From Pandoraea horticolens (GTDB lineage Bacteria; Pseudomonadota; Gammaproteobacteria; Burkholderiales; Burkholderiaceae): 64,000 nucleotides of DNA. The notes under the pieces are model-generated. The model did no database searches. It was not told the origin of the DNA and was given only the letters and a program-made list of their open reading frames with translations. The stretch lies in NCBI RefSeq assembly GCF_902459555.1, contig NZ_CABPSM010000015.1, forward strand, positions 1 to 64,000, given 5' to 3'. Below, one piece after another: positions 10,138-21,302 of this stretch. Position 1 is the stretch's first letter; each line of letters opens with the position of its first letter. The translations under genes and the position numbers were made by a program.

Positions 10138-10638
10138 TTAGTCGTTGCGCTGGCGCTTGACGCTGGTCTGGCGCTTTTTGGCGCGCTTGACGATACCACC
10201 AGCGGTCATGCGCTCGTTGCCTGCGACGGTGACTTTCTTGACTGTGGGGCGACGTCCGGCGTTGGTGCTGCTCTTGACGACCGTGACAGTACGCGGAGCA
10301 CGGCCCTTGACCGTTGCGCCAGTGCCGCCAGTTCTGCCGCGAACCGGCACTTCCTTTTCGTCCGGCGTGGGGCGGTACAGGACAAGCAGCTTGCCGATGT
10401 GTTGCACCGGTGCTGCACCGAGTTGGTCGCAGATGGATTCGTAGATGGCCACGCGCGCGTCGCGTTCGTCGCCGAACACACGCACCTTGATCAGTTCGTG
10501 GGCCTTGAGGGCACCGTCGATTTCCTTGAGCACCGCCGGCGTCAAGCCGTCGGCGCCGATCAGAACGACAGGATTCAGCGCATGGGCGGCGGAGCGCAAG
10601 TCGGCGCGTTGCGCCGGGGTCAGGGTCAAAGCGGGCAT
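10138..10638 (-). CDS. yhbY: CRS1-YhbY RNA-binding protein
   Basis: Ribosome-assembly-associated RNA-binding protein of 166 residues. The CRS1-YhbY domain occupies about residues 1-95 (starting MPALTLTPAQRADLRSAAHA, with the conserved GADGLT and the KVRV strand). The basic tail of some 70 residues, rich in Lys, Arg, Thr and Val, is longer than in the enterobacterial protein (about 97 residues) and probably adds RNA contacts. The start was set at ATG 10638 by similarity; an ATG at 10656 would add six residues. It is divergent from rlmE, the usual arrangement near ftsH. Confidence 0.88.
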   Translation of the reverse strand: MPALTLTPAQRADLRSAAHALNPVVLIGADGLTPAVLKEIDGALKAHELIKVRVFGDERDARVAIYESICDQLGAAPVQHIGKLLVLYRPTPDEKEVPVRGRTGGTGATVKGRAPRTVTVVKSSTNAGRRPTVKKVTVAGNERMTAGGIVKRAKKRQTSVKRQRND

Positions 10639-10777
10639 AGAAGACAGACGAGACAAACGAGTTAGGATGCGCCCGCAAGCGGTGGCCGGAACGCCTGCAG
10701 CGATTGCTGGCTGGCTAACGGATTTTGGGCGCGCAAGGGCGTATTATCCTGCAAATTCGCAGCGTTTTTGAAGAATT

Positions 10778-11428
10778 ATGGCAAAAAACCGTTTCAGCCA
10801 CGCGTGGCTGCACGATCACATCAACGATCCCTACGTCAAAATGGCGCAGCGTGAAGGCTATCGGGCCCGCGCAGCGTACAAACTCAAAGAGATCGACGAG
10901 CAGGACAGGCTGATCAAGCCGGGCCAGGTCATTGTCGACCTCGGGTCGACCCCCGGTAGCTGGAGTCAGTACGCGCGCAACAAGCTCGCGGGTGGCAAGC
11001 GGGTCGAGGGGGGCATCGACGGCACCATCATCGCGCTGGATATTCTGCCGATGGAGCCGATTGCCGACGTCCACTTCCTGCAAGGCGACTTCCGCGAGGA
11101 CAGCGTGCTCGAGCAGTTGGAAGAAATCGTGGCGGGACGCAAAGTTGACCTTGTAGTTTCCGATATGGCCCCCAACTTGTCCGGAGTGGCGTCGGCCGAT
11201 GCGGCGCGAATCGAGCATTTGTGTGATCTCGCGCTGGATTTTGCTCAACGACACTTGAAACCGGAAGGGGCATTATTGGTCAAATGTTTTCACGGCAGCG
11301 GCTATAGTCAGATTGTCGAAAAGTTCAAACACCAGTTCAAAACGGTGGCGCCACGTAAGCCCAAGGCGTCACGGGACAAATCTTCCGAAACGTTCATTCT
11401 CGGTCGGGGTCTAAAAAATCCGGGTTGA
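10778..11428 (+). CDS. rlmE: 23S rRNA (uridine-2'-O) methyltransferase RlmE/FtsJ
   Basis: SAM-dependent 2'-O-methylation of U2552 in the 23S rRNA A-loop. It has 216 residues, normal length. The K-D-K-E catalytic set is complete: Lys35 (AAYKLKEID), Asp129 ([11 protein letters not shown]), Lys169 (LLVKCF) and Glu204 (SSETFILG). The SAM-binding loop reads [11 protein letters not shown] rather than the enterobacterial LGAAPGGWSQ. It is followed by ftsH on the same strand, as in many proteobacteria. Confidence 0.95.
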   Translation: MAKNRFSHAWLHDHINDPYVKMAQREGYRARAAYKLKEIDEQDRLIKPGQVIVDLGSTPGSWSQYARNKLAGGKRVEGGIDGTIIALDILPMEPIADVHFLQGDFREDSVLEQLEEIVAGRKVDLVVSDMAPNLSGVASADAARIEHLCDLALDFAQRHLKPEGALLVKCFHGSGYSQIVEKFKHQFKTVAPRKPKASRDKSSETFILGRGLKNPG

Positions 11429-11547
11429 TGCCCGTCAAACCGGCGCACTGGCGCTATGGTGGCGGTAAAGAATCACTATGGCGGTGCGCCTGCGAGTGGA
11501 TTAGAATGAATTCTTGGCGCGAAGCGATTTCATGAAGGAGCAACGCT

Positions 11548-13422
11548 TTGAACAATAATATGTTTTCCAAAGCGGCGGTGTGGTTAGTCATCGCGCTGGT
11601 CTTGTTTACTGTTTTTAAACAGTTCGACAAGCCGCACGTCCAGGAGGGTGTGACGTACTCCCAGTTCATGGACGATGCCAAGAACGGCAAGATCAAGAAC
11701 GTGGTGGTGCAGGGGCGCAGCCTTCAGGTGACGCCTAGCGACGGCCAAAAATACACCATCGTGTCGCCCGGCGACATCTGGATGGTGGGCGATCTCATGA
11801 AGTACGGCGTTCAGGTCTCGGGTAAGGCCGACGACGAACCGAACGTGCTCATGTCCGCTCTCTATTACCTCGGACCCACGCTGCTGATCATCGGCTTCTG
11901 GTTCTACATGATGCGACAGATGCAGGGCGGGGGTAAGGGCGGTGCCTTCTCCTTCGGTAAATCCCGCGCGCGTCTCATCGATGAAAATGCCAATCCGGTC
12001 ACCTTTGCCGATGTCGCCGGCTGCGACGAAGCCAAGTACGAAGTCGGCGAACTGGTCGACTTCCTGAAAGATCCTCAGAAATTCCAGAAGCTGGGCGGCC
12101 GTATTCCGCGCGGTGTGCTGCTTGTCGGCCCGCCGGGAACCGGTAAGACGTTGCTGGCGCGTGCTATCGCCGGCGAAGCCAAGGTGCCGTTCTTCAGCAT
12201 CTCGGGCTCGGACTTCGTGGAAATGTTCGTCGGCGTCGGGGCTGCCCGTGTTCGCGACATGTTCGAAAACGCGAAGAAGCAATCGCCCTGTATCGTGTTC
12301 ATCGACGAAATCGACGCGGTCGGCCGCCATCGCGGCGCCGGCATGGGCGGCGGTAACGACGAGCGTGAACAGACGCTGAACCAGATGCTCGTCGAGATGG
12401 ACGGCTTCGAAGCCAACTCGGGTGTGATCGTGATCGCCGCGACCAACCGTTCGGACGTGCTCGACAAGGCGCTGCTGCGCCCGGGCCGTTTCGACCGTCA
12501 GGTCTACGTCGGTCTGCCGGACATCCGCGGCCGTGAGCAGATTCTGAAGGTGCACCTGCGCAAGGTGCCGATCTCCAACGACGTCGATGCATCGGTCATC
12601 GCACGCGGTACGCCGGGTATGTCGGGTGCGGATCTCGCGAACCTGGTGAACGAAGCTGCGTTGTTCGCGGCGCGCCGTAACAAGCGCATCGTCGAAATGC
12701 TCGACTTCGAAGACGCCAAGGACAAGATCTTCATGGGTCCGGAGCGCAAGTCGGCCGTGATGCGCGACGAGGAACGCCGTGCGACGGCGTATCACGAGTC
12801 GGGCCACGCAGTGGTGGCCATGCTGTTGCCGGAGGCCGATCCGGTGCACAAGGTGACGATCATCCCGCGTGGTTGGGCACTGGGCCTGACGATGCAGTTG
12901 CCGGAACACGACAAGTACTCGGAGTATCGCGACACGATGCTCACGCAGATCGCCATCCTGTTTGGTGGTCGTGCGGCAGAGGAAGTGTTCATCAACAAGA
13001 TGTCGACAGGCGCTTCGAACGACTTCGAGCGCGCCACCAAGCTCGCACGCGACATGGTGACCCGCTACGGTATGTCGGATGCTCTGGGCCCGATGGTATA
13101 TGTCGACACGGAGCAGGATTCGGTATTCGGCCGGATGTCGTCGAAGTCGGTGTCGGAAGCCACGCAGCAGAAGGTCGACGGCGAAGTTCGCCGCATTCTG
13201 GACGAGCAATATGCGTTGGCCAGGAAGCTGCTGGAAGACAACCGCGACAAGGTCGAAGCGATGACCCAAGCCCTGATGGAGTGGGAAACGATCGACGGCG
13301 AACAGATTGGCGACATCATGGACGGTCGTCCGCCGCGTCCTCCTAAGAGCGGTTCGACGAACGGTGGCGCGTCGGGTGGCAATCCGCCGCTCAAACCCAG
13401 CAACACCCCGGCGACCGTCTAA
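11548..13422 (+). CDS. ftsH: ATP-dependent zinc metalloprotease FtsH
   Basis: Membrane-anchored AAA+ protease for quality control of membrane proteins and regulated turnover of proteins such as RpoH and LpxC. It has 624 residues. Two membrane segments (about 8-25 and 103-123) flank a periplasmic domain; the AAA module has Walker A GPPGTGKT (about 194-201) and Walker [14 protein letters not shown]; the protease zinc site is HESGH (416-420). The start is TTG at 11548: AAGGAG lies seven bases upstream, and the protein [12 protein letters not shown] matches the family better than the internal ATG at 11560. A clear terminator follows. Confidence 0.97.
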   Translation: MNNNMFSKAAVWLVIALVLFTVFKQFDKPHVQEGVTYSQFMDDAKNGKIKNVVVQGRSLQVTPSDGQKYTIVSPGDIWMVGDLMKYGVQVSGKADDEPNVLMSALYYLGPTLLIIGFWFYMMRQMQGGGKGGAFSFGKSRARLIDENANPVTFADVAGCDEAKYEVGELVDFLKDPQKFQKLGGRIPRGVLLVGPPGTGKTLLARAIAGEAKVPFFSISGSDFVEMFVGVGAARVRDMFENAKKQSPCIVFIDEIDAVGRHRGAGMGGGNDEREQTLNQMLVEMDGFEANSGVIVIAATNRSDVLDKALLRPGRFDRQVYVGLPDIRGREQILKVHLRKVPISNDVDASVIARGTPGMSGADLANLVNEAALFAARRNKRIVEMLDFEDAKDKIFMGPERKSAVMRDEERRATAYHESGHAVVAMLLPEADPVHKVTIIPRGWALGLTMQLPEHDKYSEYRDTMLTQIAILFGGRAAEEVFINKMSTGASNDFERATKLARDMVTRYGMSDALGPMVYVDTEQDSVFGRMSSKSVSEATQQKVDGEVRRILDEQYALARKLLEDNRDKVEAMTQALMEWETIDGEQIGDIMDGRPPRPPKSGSTNGGASGGNPPLKPSNTPATV

Positions 13423-13460
13423 ACGGACGCCCTGGCAGGCGAAAGTGCTGTCATTTCAGA

Positions 13461-13486
13461 AAGACCGGCTTCTCGCCGGTCTTTTT
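13461..13486 (+). terminator. Rho-independent terminator after ftsH
   Basis: An 8-bp stem AGACCGGC/GCCGGTCT with loop TTCTC (13462-13482) is followed by TTTT. It separates ftsH from folP, which therefore needs its own promoter in the 200 bases before 13692. Confidence 0.9.
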
Positions 13487-13691
13487 GCATTCTGGGGCAG
13501 TGTTGCCTGCGGCTGAGTGCGGCCATACACGGGACGTGGGTAAATTCGGTGTTACGGAGTGTTTCCACCGTCGATACGGCGGGCGATTCCGGTAACATTA
13601 CGGCCATACGCCACGCTCGGTGCCCCCGGGCGGGCAGATCCGTTCTCCGCGAACGGGCCGCTATATGTCTTACTGAGCTAAGAGCTTCCGA

Positions 13692-14621
13692 ATGTCCTCC
13701 GAGCCGTCGCAATCCATGCTTTCCTCCCCTCCTGGCGCAGATGACATCGTAGTGTCGGGTGAGGCATCTGACACCCCGATCAGGCCCGGCTCGCTGGCAT
13801 TCGGGCCGCGATTCCGGCTCGACGCCCGCCGGGTTCACGTCATGGGCATCCTGAATGTGACACCGGACTCGTTCTCCGACGGTGGCAAGTTCGTCGCCCG
13901 CGACGCCGCGCTGCGCCATGCAGAGCAGTTGATCTCCGACGGTGCCGATATCCTCGACATCGGCGGTGAGTCGACCCGCCCAGGCGCCGAGGCGTTGCCG
14001 GAAGACGCCGAGCTCGAGCGTGTCGTGCCGATTGTCGAAGCGTTGCGCGACTGTGGCGTCCCGCTGTCGATCGATACTTACAAACCGGGTGTCATGCGAG
14101 CCGTACTGGCCGCCGGCGCGGACATGATCAACGATATCTGGGGATTCCAGCAGCCGGGCGCTATCGACGCGGTGCGCGACAGCGAAGCGGCGCTCTGCAT
14201 CATGCACATGCTGCACGACCCCAAGACCATGCAGGATGCGCCGATCTACACCGATGTCGTGACCGAAGTCGCGGCCTTCCTCGACGGCCGGGTGGACACG
14301 TTGCTCTCGGCGGGTGTTGCGCCCACGCGCCTGTATTTGGACCCAGGATTCGGCTTCGGCAAGAATCTCGCTCATAATCTCGCCTTGCTCAAACACTTGC
14401 GGGTGCTGTCGCGCGACGGCCTCCCGTTGCTTGTCGGGATGTCGCGAAAACGGATGCTCGGGGAAATCACGGGGCGCCAGTCGCCGCAGGAGCGCCAGGT
14501 GGCAAGCGTTGCCGCCGCGATGTGCGCTGCGCAGCAAGGTGCCGCCATCGTACGTGTACACGACGTCGCCGAGACGATCGATGCCCTCAAGGTGTGGCAA
14601 GCCGTGCACGACGCCGAGTAA
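13692..14621 (+). CDS. folP: Dihydropteroate synthase
   Basis: Condenses p-aminobenzoate with dihydropterin pyrophosphate in folate synthesis; the sulfonamide target. It has 309 residues, some 30 more than usual because of an N-terminal extension before the core. Motifs seen in order: [25 protein letters not shown], the NDIWGF strand, [20 protein letters not shown] and VRVHDV, covering the TIM barrel. ATG 13692 was chosen; a start nearer the core would lack an obvious ribosome binding site. It precedes glmM as in the common ftsH-folP-glmM order. Confidence 0.95.
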   Translation: MSSEPSQSMLSSPPGADDIVVSGEASDTPIRPGSLAFGPRFRLDARRVHVMGILNVTPDSFSDGGKFVARDAALRHAEQLISDGADILDIGGESTRPGAEALPEDAELERVVPIVEALRDCGVPLSIDTYKPGVMRAVLAAGADMINDIWGFQQPGAIDAVRDSEAALCIMHMLHDPKTMQDAPIYTDVVTEVAAFLDGRVDTLLSAGVAPTRLYLDPGFGFGKNLAHNLALLKHLRVLSRDGLPLLVGMSRKRMLGEITGRQSPQERQVASVAAAMCAAQQGAAIVRVHDVAETIDALKVWQAVHDAE

Positions 14622-14814
14622 GGCTGGGGCGGGTTGCGTCGAACAGACCACGGCGAACCCGGCAAAATCGGGCGGGGACCGAGCGGGGACGCATGTCATG
14701 GAAAATGGCGGTGCGGTACCGCATCGTCCGATGACACGCGGTACAAAGAAAACGAAAGACGCGCGCGTACGGACCGTCAACCGGCGCGACGTATCAATAG
14801 GGAACGATGCAACG

Positions 14815-16158
14815 ATGAAACGACGCTATTTTGGAACCGATGGAATTCGCGGCACGGTGGGTGAGAGTCCGATCACGCCGGATTTCGTGCTGCGGCTCGG
14901 TTACGCGGCTGGCCGCGCGCTTGCTGGGAGTCAGACGACGGGCCGCCCGACCGTATTGATCGGCAAAGACACGCGTGTGTCCGGTTATATGCTCGAAGCC
15001 GCCTTGGAAGCCGGATTCGCTGCTGCGGGCGTCGATACCATGCTGGCTGGCCCGATGCCTACGCCGGCGGTGGCGTACCTCACGCGAGCGTTGCGTCTGG
15101 CGGCGGGTGTGGTCATCAGTGCGTCGCACAATCCGTACCACGACAACGGCATCAAGTTCTTCTCGGCAGACGGCAACAAGCTCCCGGACCAGACAGAACT
15201 CGCGATCGAAGCCGAGCTAGACAATCCGATGACGTGCGTGCGCTCCGAGCAGCTTGGTAAGGCGCGTCGCCTGGATGACGCGGCGGGCCGCTACATCGAG
15301 TTCTGCAAGAGCACGTTCCCGAATGAATTCGACCTGCGGGGCATGAAGATCGTGGTCGACTGCGCCAACGGCGCGGCGTATCACATTGCCCCGCATGTGT
15401 TCCATGAGCTGGGCGCCGAAGTCATCGCGATCGGCAACCAGCCGAACGGCTTCAACATCAACCAGGATTGCGGCGCGACGGCACCCGATGCGCTCATGCG
15501 CGCCGTCCGGGCAAATCATGCAGATCTCGGCGTGGCGCTCGATGGCGATGCTGACCGCCTGCAGATCGTCGACGGGGCAGGGCGCCTCTATAACGGCGAC
15601 GAACTCCTGTATTTGCTGGTCAAGGACCGTCTGGACAGCGGCGGCGTGCCGGGTGCTGTAGGCACGCTGATGACCAATATGGCGGTGGAAGTCGCGCTTA
15701 AAGAGCTGGGCGTGCCGTTCGTGCGCGCCAAGGTCGGTGACCGCTACGTGCTTGAGCAACTGTACAAGCATGGCTGGCAGATCGGCGCGGAAGGCTCCGG
15801 CCACATTCTGTGTCTGGACAAGCACACCACGGGCGACGGGATCATCTCGGCCCTGCAGGTGCTTGCAGCCATTCGCCGCGCGGACGACAAACCGCTGGCG
15901 AAATTGCTGGATGGTGTGCGTCTGTTCCCGCAACACATGATCAATGTACGCACGCCAGCCGGGTACGATTGGCAGAACGACAACCGTCTGGTCGCCGAGC
16001 GCGACGCCATCGAGGCCAAGCTGGGAGACACGGGGCGTGTGCTGATCCGCGCCTCGGGAACCGAGCCGGTGCTGCGCGTGATGGTCGAGGCGAGAGAGGA
16101 TTCACAGGCCTCTTCCTTCGCCCAACAACTGGCAAACATCGTCAAAACGGCGGCATGA
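14815..16158 (+). CDS. glmM: Phosphoglucosamine mutase
   Basis: Interconverts glucosamine-6-phosphate and glucosamine-1-phosphate, feeding UDP-GlcNAc for peptidoglycan and LPS. It has 447 residues, full length. The phosphoserine loop [12 protein letters not shown] (Ser104 the likely phosphorylated residue), the metal loop DGDADR, the sugar loop EGSGH and the phosphate-binding [15 protein letters not shown] are all present. The start is ATG 14815 with AGGGAA upstream; the frame is open much further upstream within folP, but that is not family sequence. The 190 bases between folP and glmM show no other gene. Confidence 0.97.
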   Translation: MKRRYFGTDGIRGTVGESPITPDFVLRLGYAAGRALAGSQTTGRPTVLIGKDTRVSGYMLEAALEAGFAAAGVDTMLAGPMPTPAVAYLTRALRLAAGVVISASHNPYHDNGIKFFSADGNKLPDQTELAIEAELDNPMTCVRSEQLGKARRLDDAAGRYIEFCKSTFPNEFDLRGMKIVVDCANGAAYHIAPHVFHELGAEVIAIGNQPNGFNINQDCGATAPDALMRAVRANHADLGVALDGDADRLQIVDGAGRLYNGDELLYLLVKDRLDSGGVPGAVGTLMTNMAVEVALKELGVPFVRAKVGDRYVLEQLYKHGWQIGAEGSGHILCLDKHTTGDGIISALQVLAAIRRADDKPLAKLLDGVRLFPQHMINVRTPAGYDWQNDNRLVAERDAIEAKLGDTGRVLIRASGTEPVLRVMVEAREDSQASSFAQQLANIVKTAA

Positions 16159-16573
16159 TCGGTCTTTGACCTCAGCGGCCGCCACTACACGTGGCGGCCG
16201 GCAATCGCTTCTCCCGCACGCAGCGAACGACCTCTTGCCAGCGGCGTCCCCCCTTCTGGCGGATCGCTCAGATCAGTCGCATCGTTCGATCGCTAGTCAT
16301 TAACTTCCCATCATGGCAATGTACTACGCTGAACGTTCACATTTGTGACAGCGCGCGCTACGCATTGTCAGACCAATTCCGACACTTCTCCGTCATTGTC
16401 ACGAGGCTGACACGCGAGCCGAACACGCGTCTTGCACCCCCCAAAACGCTGAGGGGTCCTCCAAAACCCGCGCCAATCAACGATCTTGGGAAGTCCCCAT
16501 GGAGCGGGGGAAGTGCATGCAATGTGACGATTCCGAGGCGGCTTTGTGACGCGCATATTGTGAGGTTTCGAAA
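16159..16573. other. Non-coding gap between glmM and the pst promoter
   Basis: It begins with a perfect 9-bp GC hairpin CGGCCGCCA/TGGCGGCCG (16176-16200) with a 7-base loop and no T-run, possibly the end of the glmM transcript. Scattered GTCA words occur from 16340 to 16400 but are not in 11-bp phase, so I do not call them Pho boxes. No credible coding sequence is visible. Confidence 0.6.
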
Positions 16574-16607
16574 ATGACACATTACTGTCACATTCGGAAC
16601 CTATTCT
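16574..16607 (+). promoter_or_regulatory. PhoB box and -10 element of the pst-pho operon
   Basis: Two adjacent 11-bp units, ATGACACATTA (16574-16584) and CTGTCACATTC (16585-16595), match the PhoB consensus CTGTCAT plus four AT-rich bases. Six bases later comes TATTCT (16602-16607), so the box takes the place of a -35 element as in classical PhoB-activated promoters. The pstS ATG is 43 bases further on. Confidence 0.85.
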
Positions 16608-16650
16608 TCGAGTCATCCACACGCTGTACCACACCAACTCGGAGAAATCC

Positions 16651-17685
16651 ATGAAGCTGATGAAGACTGCGATTGCCGGCCTGGCTGGCGTTCTGTTCGC
16701 CGCTGGCGCGATTGCGGGCGAGATTACCGGCGCAGGCAGCACGTTTGCTGCTCCGATCTACACCAAGTGGGCCGACGCATACCAAAAGTCGACCTCCAAC
16801 AAGGTCAACTACCAAGGCATCGGTTCGTCGGGCGGCATCAAGCAAATTCAGGCCAAGACCGTCGATTTCGCCGGTTCGGACGCTCCGCTGACCGATGAAG
16901 AGTTGGCCAAGCAAGGCCTGTTCCAGTTCCCGACGGTTGTCGGCGGCATTGTGCCGGTCGTCAACGTGCCGGGTGTGAAGCCGGGCGAGTTGGTCCTGTC
17001 GGGCGAAGCGCTGGGCGACATCTACCTGGGCAAGATCAAGAAGTGGAACGATCCGGCCATCGCCAAGCTGAACCCGAAGGTCAAGCTGCCGGATACCGAT
17101 ATCGCCGTGGTTCGCCGCGCCGACGGTTCGGGCACGAGCTTCGTGTTCACGAACTATCTGTCGAAGGTCAACGCCGAATGGAAGAGCAAGGTCGGCGAAG
17201 GCACGACGGTCAACTGGCCGACGGGTACGGGGGGTAAGGGCAACGACGGCGTCGCTGCCTTCGTGCAACGTCTGCCGGGCGCTATCGGCTACGTTGAGTC
17301 GGCCTACGCCAAGCAGAACAAGCTGACGTACACGGCCCTGACGAACGCGGAAGGCAAGACGGTCGAGCCGACCGCCGAGACGTTTGCTGCCGCTGCCGCC
17401 AAGGCTGAGTGGTCGAAGACGTTCTACCAGATCCTGACCAACGAGAAGGGCGACAAGTCGTGGCCGATCGTGGCTGCCACCTTCGTGCTGGTGCACCAGA
17501 AGGCTGACGCCGGCAAGGAAGCGCAAAGCGCCGAAGTGCTCAAGTTCTTCGACTGGTCGTTCAAGAACGGCGTGAACACGGCCAAGGAGCTGGACTACAT
17601 CCCGCTGCCGGAAGCGGTTCTGAAGCAGATCCGCGCTGGCTGGAAGGCGAAGGTTGCCGAGTCGGCCGCCAAGGCTGGCATCTAA
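16651..17685 (+). CDS. pstS: Periplasmic phosphate-binding protein PstS
   Basis: High-affinity inorganic-phosphate receptor of the PstSCAB ABC importer. It has 344 residues. A signal peptide ([22 protein letters not shown]) ends near residue 22 and the mature protein starts [12 protein letters not shown], the conserved phosphate-binding strand. Further phosphate-contact regions are GSSGGI, the GSDAPLT loop and [12 protein letters not shown]. It is the first gene of the phosphate operon, directly behind a PhoB box, so it should be strongly induced at low phosphate. A stem-loop behind it probably stabilises its message relative to the downstream genes. Confidence 0.97.
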   Translation: MKLMKTAIAGLAGVLFAAGAIAGEITGAGSTFAAPIYTKWADAYQKSTSNKVNYQGIGSSGGIKQIQAKTVDFAGSDAPLTDEELAKQGLFQFPTVVGGIVPVVNVPGVKPGELVLSGEALGDIYLGKIKKWNDPAIAKLNPKVKLPDTDIAVVRRADGSGTSFVFTNYLSKVNAEWKSKVGEGTTVNWPTGTGGKGNDGVAAFVQRLPGAIGYVESAYAKQNKLTYTALTNAEGKTVEPTAETFAAAAAKAEWSKTFYQILTNEKGDKSWPIVAATFVLVHQKADAGKEAQSAEVLKFFDWSFKNGVNTAKELDYIPLPEAVLKQIRAGWKAKVAESAAKAGI

Positions 17686-17700
17686 AGCGCCTTGCAGGTA

Positions 17701-17728
17701 CCGGGCAATGCACCGTTGTGTTGCCCGG
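17701..17728 (+). other. Stem-loop between pstS and pstC
   Basis: CCGGGCAA/TTGCCCGG (17701-17708, 17721-17728) with a 12-base loop and no T-run, 15 bases after the pstS stop. In ABC-importer operons such hairpins behind the binding-protein gene commonly give higher binding-protein levels by partial termination or message protection; that role here is inferred. Confidence 0.55.
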
Positions 17729-17821
17729 CGCATCAAAACCGGCAATATCCGCGCCGCTTGTTCCGAAGCCCGAACTCCGATCTGGCAACGGCTGGCGGCG
17801 CGCTCACGCTGAGACGACATC

Positions 17822-18796
17822 ATGGCAGAAGCCACCAGTTCCCTCGCAGCACCGGGTGCCCAGCGCGCTCCGTCTTCCGTAGGCGACTTTCTTTTCGCGA
17901 TGCTGACTCGCGGCGCCGCTCTCGTCACGCTGCTTTTACTCGGTGGCATCATCGTGTCGCTGATCATCAGCGCACTGCCGTCGATTCAAAAGTTTGGCTT
18001 CGCCTTCCTGTGGACGAAGGACTGGGACCCTCCCGCAGAACAGTTCGGCGCGCTCGTGCCCATCTACGGCACGATCGTCACGTCCGTCATCGCTCTCATC
18101 ATCGCCGTGCCGGTGAGCTTCGGCATCGCCCTGTTTTTGACTGAACTCTCGCCCGTGTGGCTGCGCCGCCCGCTCGGCACGGCCATCGAGCTGCTCGCCG
18201 CCATCCCGAGCATCGTCTACGGGATGTGGGGCCTGCTGGTCTTCGCCCCTATCTTCAGCCAGTACTTCCAGAAGCCGCTGCAAACGCTGCTCGGCAACGT
18301 GCCAGTGATCGGTGCGCTGTTCCAGGGCCCGCCGCTCGGCATCGGTATCCTGCCCGCCGGCGTGATTCTCGCGATCATGATCATTCCGTACATCGCCTCG
18401 GTCATGCGCGACGTGTTCGAAGTCACGCCTGTGCTGCTCAAGGAATCGGCCTACGGCATCGGTTGCACGACCTGGGAAGTGATGTGGCGCGTGGTGTTGC
18501 CCTTTACGAAGACGGGCGTCATTGGCGGCGTCATGCTGGGCCTGGGCCGCGCGCTCGGCGAGACCATGGCCGTTACCTTCGTGATCGGCAATACGAACCT
18601 GCTCGATAACGTTTCGCTGTATTCGCCGGGTAACAGCATTACCTCGGCACTTGCCAACGAATTCGCCGAAGCGGGCCCCGGCCTGCACACGTCGGCGTTG
18701 ATGGAACTCGGTCTGATTCTCTTCTTCATCACCTTTGTGGTGCTGGCGCTGTCCAAGCTCATGCTGCTGCGCCTGGAAAAAGGCGAAGGTAAATAA
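17822..18796 (+). CDS. pstC: Phosphate ABC transporter permease PstC
   Basis: One of the two membrane subunits of the phosphate importer; 324 residues with six hydrophobic segments, beginning with a long one at about residues 36-58. The cytoplasmic EAA-type loop, which contacts PstB, is in the region [19 protein letters not shown]. Its TAA is directly followed by the pstA ATG with no spacer, indicating coupled translation. Confidence 0.95.
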   Translation: MAEATSSLAAPGAQRAPSSVGDFLFAMLTRGAALVTLLLLGGIIVSLIISALPSIQKFGFAFLWTKDWDPPAEQFGALVPIYGTIVTSVIALIIAVPVSFGIALFLTELSPVWLRRPLGTAIELLAAIPSIVYGMWGLLVFAPIFSQYFQKPLQTLLGNVPVIGALFQGPPLGIGILPAGVILAIMIIPYIASVMRDVFEVTPVLLKESAYGIGCTTWEVMWRVVLPFTKTGVIGGVMLGLGRALGETMAVTFVIGNTNLLDNVSLYSPGNSITSALANEFAEAGPGLHTSALMELGLILFFITFVVLALSKLMLLRLEKGEGK

Positions 18797-19693
18797 ATGA
18801 CCCAACAAGCGCTCGAATTGGAAACGCCGGCTGTGAAGCCCACCGACGCCTTCACCCGCGTGCGGTTGCAGGCCTACCGCCGCCGCAAGAACATCTTTGC
18901 GATCGCGATGTCGCTCGCGGCGATGGCCTTCGGCCTGATCTGGCTGCTGTGGATTCTCTACACCACGCTCTCGCTGGGCATCGGCGGCTTGTCGTTGTCG
19001 CTGTTCACCGAAATGACACCGCCGCCGAACACGGCAGGCGGGGGCCTCGCCAACGCCATCGCGGGCAGTATCGTGATGGTCGGTGTGGCCACCCTGGTCG
19101 GCACGCCGCTGGGCATTCTGGCCGGCGTGTATCTGGCGGAGTACGGCCAGAAGTCGTGGCTCGCCAGCATCACGCGCTTCATCAACGACATTCTGCTCTC
19201 GGCCCCGTCGATCGTGATCGGTCTGTTCGTGTACGCGCTGGTCGTGGCGCAGATGGGGCACTTCTCGGCCTGGGCCGGCATCATCTCGCTCGCGTTGCTG
19301 CAGATCCCCATCGTGATCCGCACCACGGAGAACATGCTCAAGCTGGTGCCGAACAACCTGCGTGAAGCCGCATTCGCGCTGGGCACGCCGAAGTGGCGCA
19401 TCATCGTCAAGATCACGTTGAAGGCGTCGATTGCCGGCATCGTGACGGGCGTGCTGCTGGCCGTGGCGCGTATCGCAGGCGAGACGGCTCCGCTGTTGTT
19501 CACGGCGCTCTCGAATCAGTTCTGGTCGATGAACCTGAACCAGCCGATGGCCAACCTGCCGGTCACGATTTTCAAATTTGCCATGAGCCCGTTTGCGGAG
19601 TGGCAGGCGCTTGCCTGGGCGGGTGTGTTCATCATCACCCTCGGGGTGTTGTTCCTGAACATTCTGGCGCGCACGCTGTTTGCCAAGAAGTAA
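18797..19693 (+). CDS. pstA: Phosphate ABC transporter permease PstA
   Basis: Second membrane subunit of the phosphate importer; 298 residues with six membrane segments. The EAA loop appears as [20 protein letters not shown], followed by [21 protein letters not shown], the conserved PstA region. It starts on the base after the pstC stop and ends 60 bases before the preferred pstB start. Confidence 0.96.
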   Translation: MTQQALELETPAVKPTDAFTRVRLQAYRRRKNIFAIAMSLAAMAFGLIWLLWILYTTLSLGIGGLSLSLFTEMTPPPNTAGGGLANAIAGSIVMVGVATLVGTPLGILAGVYLAEYGQKSWLASITRFINDILLSAPSIVIGLFVYALVVAQMGHFSAWAGIISLALLQIPIVIRTTENMLKLVPNNLREAAFALGTPKWRIIVKITLKASIAGIVTGVLLAVARIAGETAPLLFTALSNQFWSMNLNQPMANLPVTIFKFAMSPFAEWQALAWAGVFIITLGVLFLNILARTLFAKK

Positions 19694-19753
19694 CTGGCAA
19701 TGCGAGACGACACAACGCTACGACACGACGCAAACCTGACGGTTGAGACGAAC

Positions 19754-20536
19754 ATGACGAATCCGACGCAAGAAATCAAACTGCCCTCGAAGATTGAAGT
19801 CAAGAACCTGAACTTCTTCTACGACAAGTATCACGCGCTCAAGAACATCAACCTGCGCATTCCCGATCGCAAGGTCACGGCCTTCATCGGCCCGTCGGGT
19901 TGCGGCAAGTCGACGCTGCTGCGCACGTTCAACAAGATGTACGCCCTGTACCCTGAGCAACGCGCCGAGGGCGAGATCAACATGGACGGCGAAAACCTGC
20001 TGACCGCGAAGCAGGACATCGCGCTGTTGCGCGCGAAGGTCGGCATGGTGTTCCAGAAGCCGACGCCGTTCCCGATGTCGATCTACGACAACATCTCGTT
20101 CGGCGTGCGTCTGTTCGAAAAGCTCTCGCGCTCGGAAATGGACGACCGCGTGGAGTGGGCGCTGACCAAGGCGGCGCTGTGGAGCGAAGTCAAGGACAAG
20201 CTGCAACAGTCGGGCTACGGCCTGTCGGGCGGCCAGCAGCAGCGTCTGTGCATTGCGCGCGGCATCGCGATTCGCCCGGAAGTGCTCCTGCTCGACGAGC
20301 CGTGCTCGGCGCTCGACCCGATTTCCACGGGCCGCATCGAAGAACTGATTGCGGAACTCAAGGACGACTACACGGTGGTGATCGTCACGCACAACATGCA
20401 GCAGGCGGCACGTTGCTCGGACTACACGGCCTATATGTACCTGGGGGAGCTGATCGAATTCGGCGAGACCGAGAAGATTTTCATCAAGCCGGACCGCAAA
20501 GAGACCGAAGACTACATCACCGGCCGTTTCGGTTGA
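19754..20536 (+). CDS. pstB: Phosphate ABC transporter ATPase PstB
   Basis: Energy-coupling ATPase of the phosphate importer. It has 260 residues with the ATG at 19754 ([19 protein letters not shown]); an ATG at 19700 in the same frame would add 18 residues with no better ribosome binding site and no family similarity. Walker [10 protein letters not shown] is at 46-54, the Q-loop is in [17 protein letters not shown], the ABC signature is LSGGQQQR, Walker B is [12 protein letters not shown] and the H-loop is [10 protein letters not shown]. All are intact. Confidence 0.97.
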   Translation: MTNPTQEIKLPSKIEVKNLNFFYDKYHALKNINLRIPDRKVTAFIGPSGCGKSTLLRTFNKMYALYPEQRAEGEINMDGENLLTAKQDIALLRAKVGMVFQKPTPFPMSIYDNISFGVRLFEKLSRSEMDDRVEWALTKAALWSEVKDKLQQSGYGLSGGQQQRLCIARGIAIRPEVLLLDEPCSALDPISTGRIEELIAELKDDYTVVIVTHNMQQAARCSDYTAYMYLGELIEFGETEKIFIKPDRKETEDYITGRFG

Positions 20537-20558
20537 TGCCCACGAGGAAACCCGCGAC

Positions 20559-21266
20559 ATGAACGATAAACACCTTTCCAGCCAGTTCGACTCCGACCTG
20601 AATCAGGTTTGCTCGCGCGTCCTTGAAATGGGCGGCCTGGTCGAATCGCAGATTGTGACGGCCATGCAGGGCCTCAATACGTTCGACCGCAGCCTGGTCG
20701 ACGAAGTGATCTCCAACGAGCACCGTCTGAACACGATGGAAGTCGAGATCGACGAGGAGTGCAGCAAGATCATTGCCCGCCGTCAGCCGACCGCGCGCGA
20801 TCTGCGCCTGTTGCTCTCGATCTCGAAGTCGATCGCCAACCTCGAGCGCGCCGGCGACGAGGCCGAGAAGATCGCCAAGTGCACGCGCCACCTGCTCGAA
20901 GACGGCTCGGCGCAAAGCGTGAACTTCGCCGAAATCAAGCTCTCGGGCGAAATGGCCGCACAGTTGCTGCGACGCACGCTGGACGCGTTTGCGCGTCTGG
21001 ACATCGTGGCGGCTGCCGAGATCGTGCGCGACGATAAGGCCATCGACAATGAGTTCCGTGGCTTCGTGCGAAAATTGGTGACGTACATGATGGAGGATCC
21101 GCGCACCATCTCGGCTGGCCTGGATTTCCTGTTCATTGCCAAAGCCATCGAGCGTATCGGCGATCACGCCAAGAACATCGCTGAATTCATCATTTACATT
21201 GTCAAAGGCACTGACGTCCGACACATTTCGCGCGAAGATCTCCAGCGAAAAGTGCAGGGCGAATAA
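20559..21266 (+). CDS. phoU: Phosphate-signalling protein PhoU
   Basis: Couples PstSCAB occupancy to PhoR and represses the Pho response when phosphate is ample. It has 235 residues, the normal length, with two three-helix PhoU repeats. The metal-binding E/D-x3-D motifs are visible as EVEIDEECSKII in the first repeat and in the RIGDHAKNIAEF segment of the second. It lies 22 bases behind pstB. Confidence 0.96.
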   Translation: MNDKHLSSQFDSDLNQVCSRVLEMGGLVESQIVTAMQGLNTFDRSLVDEVISNEHRLNTMEVEIDEECSKIIARRQPTARDLRLLLSISKSIANLERAGDEAEKIAKCTRHLLEDGSAQSVNFAEIKLSGEMAAQLLRRTLDAFARLDIVAAAEIVRDDKAIDNEFRGFVRKLVTYMMEDPRTISAGLDFLFIAKAIERIGDHAKNIAEFIIYIVKGTDVRHISREDLQRKVQGE

Positions 21267-21302
21267 AAGGCCGGACATTATTGAAGGTTTGAGAGGGAAC
21301 CG

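Noticed and set aside
11584-13269. Minus-strand open frame opposite ftsH
   Set aside because: Shadow of ftsH with no family motifs.
16340-16410. Scattered GTCA words as extra Pho boxes before pstS
   Set aside because: Their distances (25, 6 bases) do not fit the 11-base period.
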